From: Sporosarcina sp. E16_8
GTDB taxonomy: Bacteria; Bacillota; Bacilli; Bacillales_A; Planococcaceae
Assembly (NCBI RefSeq): GCF_017347095.1
Contig: NZ_JADPRZ010000036.1
Span: 1-36,392 of the forward strand
Direction of reading: 5' to 3'
DNA: 36,392 nt
Below are positions 33,550 to 36,392 of this stretch, piece after piece. Numbering within the stretch: the stretch's first letter is position 1; each line of letters starts with the position of its first letter. The position numbers and the translations under genes were made by a program. The notes below the pieces were generated by a model. The model had not been told where the DNA came from and made no database searches. It worked only from the letters and a program-made list of their open reading frames with translations.

Positions 33550-33727
33550 AAAAGCGGAAGCGCCTTGGTAGACCCGAAAAGTGCTGGCCGACTAAATTCG
33601 CCACGTCCTGTGGCAACGTCGGCACTAGTACGTCCTGTACGTCGGAGGGCCTTAAGATAAAGGCGCACTTTGCCTTTACCTTAAGGACTGAAGCGACTCG
33701 AGGGGCTAGGCGCTGGAGCTAGACACC
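33550..33727 (+). repeat. Dispersed repeat, full copy (AAAAGCGG family)
   Basis: It starts two bases after the stop of the preceding gene. Block order: AAAAGCGGAAGCGCC; CCCGAAAAGTGCTGG; a CGCCACGTCC..GTGGC stem; TACGTCCTGTACGTCG; a long hairpin CCTTAAGATAAAGGCGC with its complement; GCGACTCGAGGGGCT; GGCGCTGGAGCTAGACAC. Shared blocks occur at 5947-6018, 6117-6234 and 30248-30310. This is the most complete copy in the window. Confidence 0.88.
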
Positions 33728-33784
33728 GCTCTAGGTTGAAAAACTTATACTTTCTAACTTTTAAAAAGCTGAGGTGTTTTACGG

Positions 33785-33970
33785 ATGAACAAACGTCAAG
33801 TAGAAACAGCAATCATGGAACTCAAAATGGACTATATCAGTTTGCAAGGCGATATCGAGAAGCTCGAATCGACTGGTAATGACAGCTTCGTTCAGAAGGC
33901 GGAACTGCGTCTTGCAAAGTTGGAAGGCAATCTAGCAGAACTAAATAAGCAACTCGCAGAATTTGAATGA
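33785..33970 (+). CDS. Small coiled-coil protein, SE1832-like
   Basis: A 61 aa protein, almost entirely helical: MNKRQVETAIMELKMDYISLQGDIEKLEST, then LRLAKLEGNLAELNKQLAEFE, with leucines in heptad spacing. It resembles the SE1832 family of small Firmicutes proteins of unknown function. GAGGTG stands 9 bases before the ATG and a strong terminator follows, so it is a real single gene. Confidence 0.83.
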   Translation: MNKRQVETAIMELKMDYISLQGDIEKLESTGNDSFVQKAELRLAKLEGNLAELNKQLAEFE

Positions 33971-33971
33971 A

Positions 33972-34007
33972 CAAAAAGGCTATCCAGGATAAAGGATAGC
34001 CTTTTTT
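33972..34007 (+). terminator. Terminator of the 61 aa gene
   Basis: AAAAAGGCTATCC pairs with GGATAGCCTTTTT around a loop of about 7 nt, then TTATATG. An A-run on the left may allow use from both strands. Confidence 0.9.
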
Positions 34008-34089
34008 ATATGCATTTTTTCATTCGACTAAAACTTCTGGCTGACCGATGATATCAACTCAAAAATCACCCATAACAGTATTCTCCACC

Positions 34090-35550
34090 TCAATAAGTTG
34101 TCATTTTCAACAGTTTCTGTAAACCATAGATACCTCGTTGGAAGAAAGTGAATCGATCTTGAAACTCTTCCACGTCAAGTGTGTACAACGCATCCTCATT
34201 GTTCCATAGTCTGCCAAAGTAAGTATCTATCTCTTTAGTTAATTCACTGTCATTCGGTGCAATGACCCGCAGATTGGCTTCCAGATTATAATTGTCGAGC
34301 GTTCGTTCAGTCAAATTAGCAGAGCCGTTCGCAATGTACGTTTCCTCGGTTGTCTGAACAACCACGAGTTTAGTATGGTATTGACCAATAACCGTATTGT
34401 ACCAGCGGACGCCAATTTTTCCATCCGTTTCTTCTAGCATCTCCTGTACAACCGGCCTGTTTGGCAAACCCGACTTTTCTTTACCGAAGGCGTTTTCATT
34501 CGGGTCCAAAATCATTTTCACGTCTACACCGCGGTTCGCAGCATCGATAAGTGCATTGACAAGATCACGTTTTGCAATTAAGAACATCCCAATTCGAATG
34601 GTATCCCCTTCTTGCGCTTTCGCAATATCGCCAAGAAGTCCATCCAGGATTTTCTTCTCCGTCAAATATTGGACGGCATAGTTCCCCCCGTTTTGTTCCG
34701 GCACTTCTACGCGCGGCAATTTACCGCCATTCGTATAGTTGATGACCGCTTCTTCCGCCTCTAAAATATCATTCAGCACACTGCCTTTCACCTTCAATGC
34801 CACATTGCCGTGAAAACCGCTTGCGTTATGCGGATTTCCTGATGATACCAGTGCTTCTTTATCCGTTACAACGGTCTTGCGGTGGTTCGCCTTGACATTC
34901 AGTAACGTAATGTAAGAAGCCAATGTCATTTTAGGAGCCTTGCTTGACATTGCGTTTGCAATCCAACCTGTCTTCTCAACATCCAACCATCGGAAAATTG
35001 ACCTGTACAATCCGGAATAAATTGGGATTGAATCACGGAGCGGTTCCAAGTCAGTATAGATGACTTCGATTCCGGCATCTTCCATTTTTGTGAACCACTC
35101 TGTTTCGTAAGAACCGTATCCTGTATTCAGCGGATCTGTAATAAAAATAATCGGCATATCAGGATATTGCTGTTTTTTCTCCACTAGTTTCTTTGTCATT
35201 GTTTGCACGATTTCAGGGAATTCTATGTCTTCATCGTAATAATGATCGAACAGGAAATAATCGAGCACGATAAATTGCTCGGCCCGGTCAATCATTGCGT
35301 AGACTTCATCGAAAATCATCAACTCATGCACCATGCTGTCCCCGTCTTTGTTTTGCGCGTAGGTCAAGTCGGTGAACATGTCCACATCGTCCGTCCAGTG
35401 CAAATCACCTTCGTATGAAACGCCTTCAGGAAGTTTTTTATATGTGTTTAATAAAATAAGACCTATATAAAATAGAGCATACACTGACAGCACTATCACA
35501 ATAATTCGCTTGCGCTTGCTCCAGCCATTCTTTTTGTTCTTTTTCAACAC
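34090..35550 (-). CDS. Phospholipase D-like membrane protein
   Basis: A 486 aa protein with an N-terminal basic stretch (KKNKKNGWSKRKR) and one membrane helix (IIVIVLSVYALFYIGLILLN), then two PLD domains facing outward. The first HKD motif is intact: NHRKTVVTDKEALVSSGN (HxK, then D). In the second, YHTKLVVVQTTEETYIANGSANLT, the Asp of HxKxxxxD is Gln and the loop to GS is longer. It is related to cardiolipin synthases and PLD-family phosphodiesterases; the lipid substrate is unknown. Start: TTG 35568 opens the frame, but GGGGATGGG inside it fits GTG at 35550 (or TTG 35547) better. It lies downstream of the ECF sigma gene, beyond a terminator. Confidence 0.83.
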   Translation of the reverse strand: MLKKNKKNGWSKRKRIIVIVLSVYALFYIGLILLNTYKKLPEGVSYEGDLHWTDDVDMFTDLTYAQNKDGDSMVHELMIFDEVYAMIDRAEQFIVLDYFLFDHYYDEDIEFPEIVQTMTKKLVEKKQQYPDMPIIFITDPLNTGYGSYETEWFTKMEDAGIEVIYTDLEPLRDSIPIYSGLYRSIFRWLDVEKTGWIANAMSSKAPKMTLASYITLLNVKANHRKTVVTDKEALVSSGNPHNASGFHGNVALKVKGSVLNDILEAEEAVINYTNGGKLPRVEVPEQNGGNYAVQYLTEKKILDGLLGDIAKAQEGDTIRIGMFLIAKRDLVNALIDAANRGVDVKMILDPNENAFGKEKSGLPNRPVVQEMLEETDGKIGVRWYNTVIGQYHTKLVVVQTTEETYIANGSANLTERTLDNYNLEANLRVIAPNDSELTKEIDTYFGRLWNNEDALYTLDVEEFQDRFTFFQRGIYGLQKLLKMTTY

Positions 35551-35613
35551 ACACCCATCCCCATTCAAACATATCTATCTAGTTGTCTAGGTTCCCTATT
35601 TCACATTTTTGCA

Positions 35614-35643
35614 AACAAAAAGCACAGCCTCCTTTGGCTGCGC
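35614..35643 (-). terminator. Terminator of the ECF sigma gene
   Basis: On the minus strand GCGCAGCC pairs with GGCTGTGC (one G-T pair) around AAAGGA, followed by TTTTTG. Confidence 0.82.
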
Positions 35644-35645
35644 CC

Positions 35646-36191
35646 TTATGCAGTGACGTATTCATGCACTGCTGTATCAGCAATCATCAGTTCTTTCAAA
35701 TACTTTTTCGCTCGGAACAGTCGTGATTTCACCGTACCAATCGATACTTTCATTACTTCTGCAATCTCAATCAAAGAATATTGATGAACATAGAAATACT
35801 GAATTGTTCTTCTGTAAATCACATCAAGTTCGCCAATCTTTTGTTGAACAATTGATTGAATATCATTTTGCTCTAGCAATTCCGCTGGCGTTAAACTATC
35901 ACTCGGAACAAGATCAAGAATCGGCACGTCGAGCGTTTCTGGCTGGTTCATCACATGCTTGCTTCTTCTGACATCTTTGCGGTAGCGATCCCGGAATGTG
36001 TTCATACAGATTGTTGTAAGCCACGCTTTCATATGGTCAACGCTATCCATACGATCGTTGTAACGGACGACTTTAACCCATACATCTTGCATAAGATCTT
36101 CTGCTTCCTCTTTATTACGTGTTAATTTAAGACATAAATGATATATGTATCGGCCATATTCTTCATACAACCCATTTAGTTTCTTGTTCAT
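35646..36191 (-). CDS. ECF-type RNA polymerase sigma factor
   Basis: A 181 aa group IV sigma-70 factor. Region 2 spans LYEEYGRYIYHLCLKLTRNKEEAEDLMQDVWVKVVRY..HMKAWLTTICMNTFRDRYRK, binding core polymerase and the -10. Region 4 is QQKIGELDVIYRRTIQYFYVHQYSLIEIAEVMKVSIGTVKSRLFRAKKYLKEL, the helix-turn-helix for the -35. No region 1.1 or 3 is present, as expected for this class. Start: GGGGGC lies 8-9 bases before the ATG at 36191; the frame opens 15 codons earlier without a better site. No anti-sigma gene follows: a terminator and the PLD-like gene come next. The specific regulon is not deducible. Confidence 0.9.
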   Translation of the reverse strand: MNKKLNGLYEEYGRYIYHLCLKLTRNKEEAEDLMQDVWVKVVRYNDRMDSVDHMKAWLTTICMNTFRDRYRKDVRRSKHVMNQPETLDVPILDLVPSDSLTPAELLEQNDIQSIVQQKIGELDVIYRRTIQYFYVHQYSLIEIAEVMKVSIGTVKSRLFRAKKYLKELMIADTAVHEYVTA

Positions 36192-36294
36192 AACATAACG
36201 CCCCCGTCTTCTATCTGTTGTTCTTATTATCGACAATTGGGGCCTTTCAAACCATCGTATTCTCTTTCAGTATACTTACAAACGTGTAAGCTTG

Positions 36295-36392
36295 AAAAGC
36301 GGAGGGCGCCGTTTAGACGCGACAGGCATAAGACGATCCAGCGAAGTGGCGCTCTTTGCCACATAGCTGGATTGCTTATGACCCGAGCGGCT
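36295..36392. repeat. Dispersed hairpin repeat at window end
   Basis: It starts AAAAGCGGAGGGCGCC, related to the head of the AAAAGCGG family. A stem follows: GCATAAGACGATCCAGC pairs with GCTGGATTGCTTATG, enclosing GTGGC/GCCAC. It continues past the window as GACCCGAGCGGCT. It lies upstream of the sigma gene. Confidence 0.7.

Overview
The window looks like chromosome of an endospore-forming, low-to-mid GC Gram-positive bacterium of the Bacillales, most likely Planococcaceae and perhaps Sporosarcina-like. The lineage is inferred from gene content and order; no rRNA gene is present. Support comes from spore genes (rsfA, cwlJ, gerQ, a pbpG-type penicillin-binding protein), Gram-positive heme and bacillithiol genes (hemQ, bshB2), LipL, and strong AGGAGG-type ribosome binding sites. 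Gene order from about 0.4 to 17.8 kb follows the B. subtilis ywi-ywh-ywg-ywf-ywd region.

Layout. 1-432: hairpin-rich repeats and the argS terminator. 0.4-2.5 kb (-): ywiB-argS. 2.7-4.8 kb (+): pbpG, then a 41-bp tandem array and a terminator. 5.2-8.1 kb: ywhD (-), ywhB (+), ywfO-ywgA (-), with a dispersed repeat pair around a terminator. 8.2-8.9 kb (+): rsfA, then a 21-bp tandem array. 9.1-10.9 kb (-): pta-lipL. 11.1-12.8 kb (+): hemQ, cwlJ, gerQ. 13.0-14.0 kb (-): a membrane protein of unknown function. 14.1-16.5 kb (-): a compact operon DUF4230-ung-58 aa Cys-rich protein-ywdI-ywdK. 16.6-17.8 kb (+): small membrane protein and pdxK/thiD. 17.83-18.58 kb: a higher-order tandem repeat array. 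18.7-19.75 kb (+): yojF-bshB2. 20.0-21.4 kb (+): YjiH-type membrane protein. 21.5-24.7 kb: SDR threonine dehydrogenase (-), a membrane/helical-repeat protein (+), kbl (-). 24.8-30.1 kb (-): duplicated ATPase, YczE-like protein, YbaK, an unknown soluble protein, topB. 30.4-32.4 kb (-): cation/proton antiporter. 32.5-34.0 kb (+): PseG/SpsG-like protein and a 61 aa coiled-coil protein. 34.1-36.2 kb (-): phospholipase-D-like protein and an ECF sigma factor.

Functional links. PbpG, RsfA, CwlJ and GerQ belong to sporulation and germination. HemQ ends coproporphyrin-dependent heme synthesis, Pta feeds acetate metabolism, and LipL makes lipoyl cofactors. The threonine dehydrogenase and Kbl together convert threonine to glycine and acetyl-CoA, although here they are not adjacent. 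Ung (repair) and TopB (topology) handle DNA.

The most unusual content is non-coding. Three tandem arrays have unrelated core sequences but nearly the same unit length (about 20.5-21 bp), and all lie in gaps at gene 3' ends next to intrinsic terminators. The largest is a true higher-order repeat of 103 bp (21+21+21+21+19), with two 60-bp internal duplications. A separate dispersed hairpin repeat family (head AAAAGCGGAAGCGCC) occurs several times. No CRISPR array, tRNA, rRNA, transposase or prophage gene was seen.
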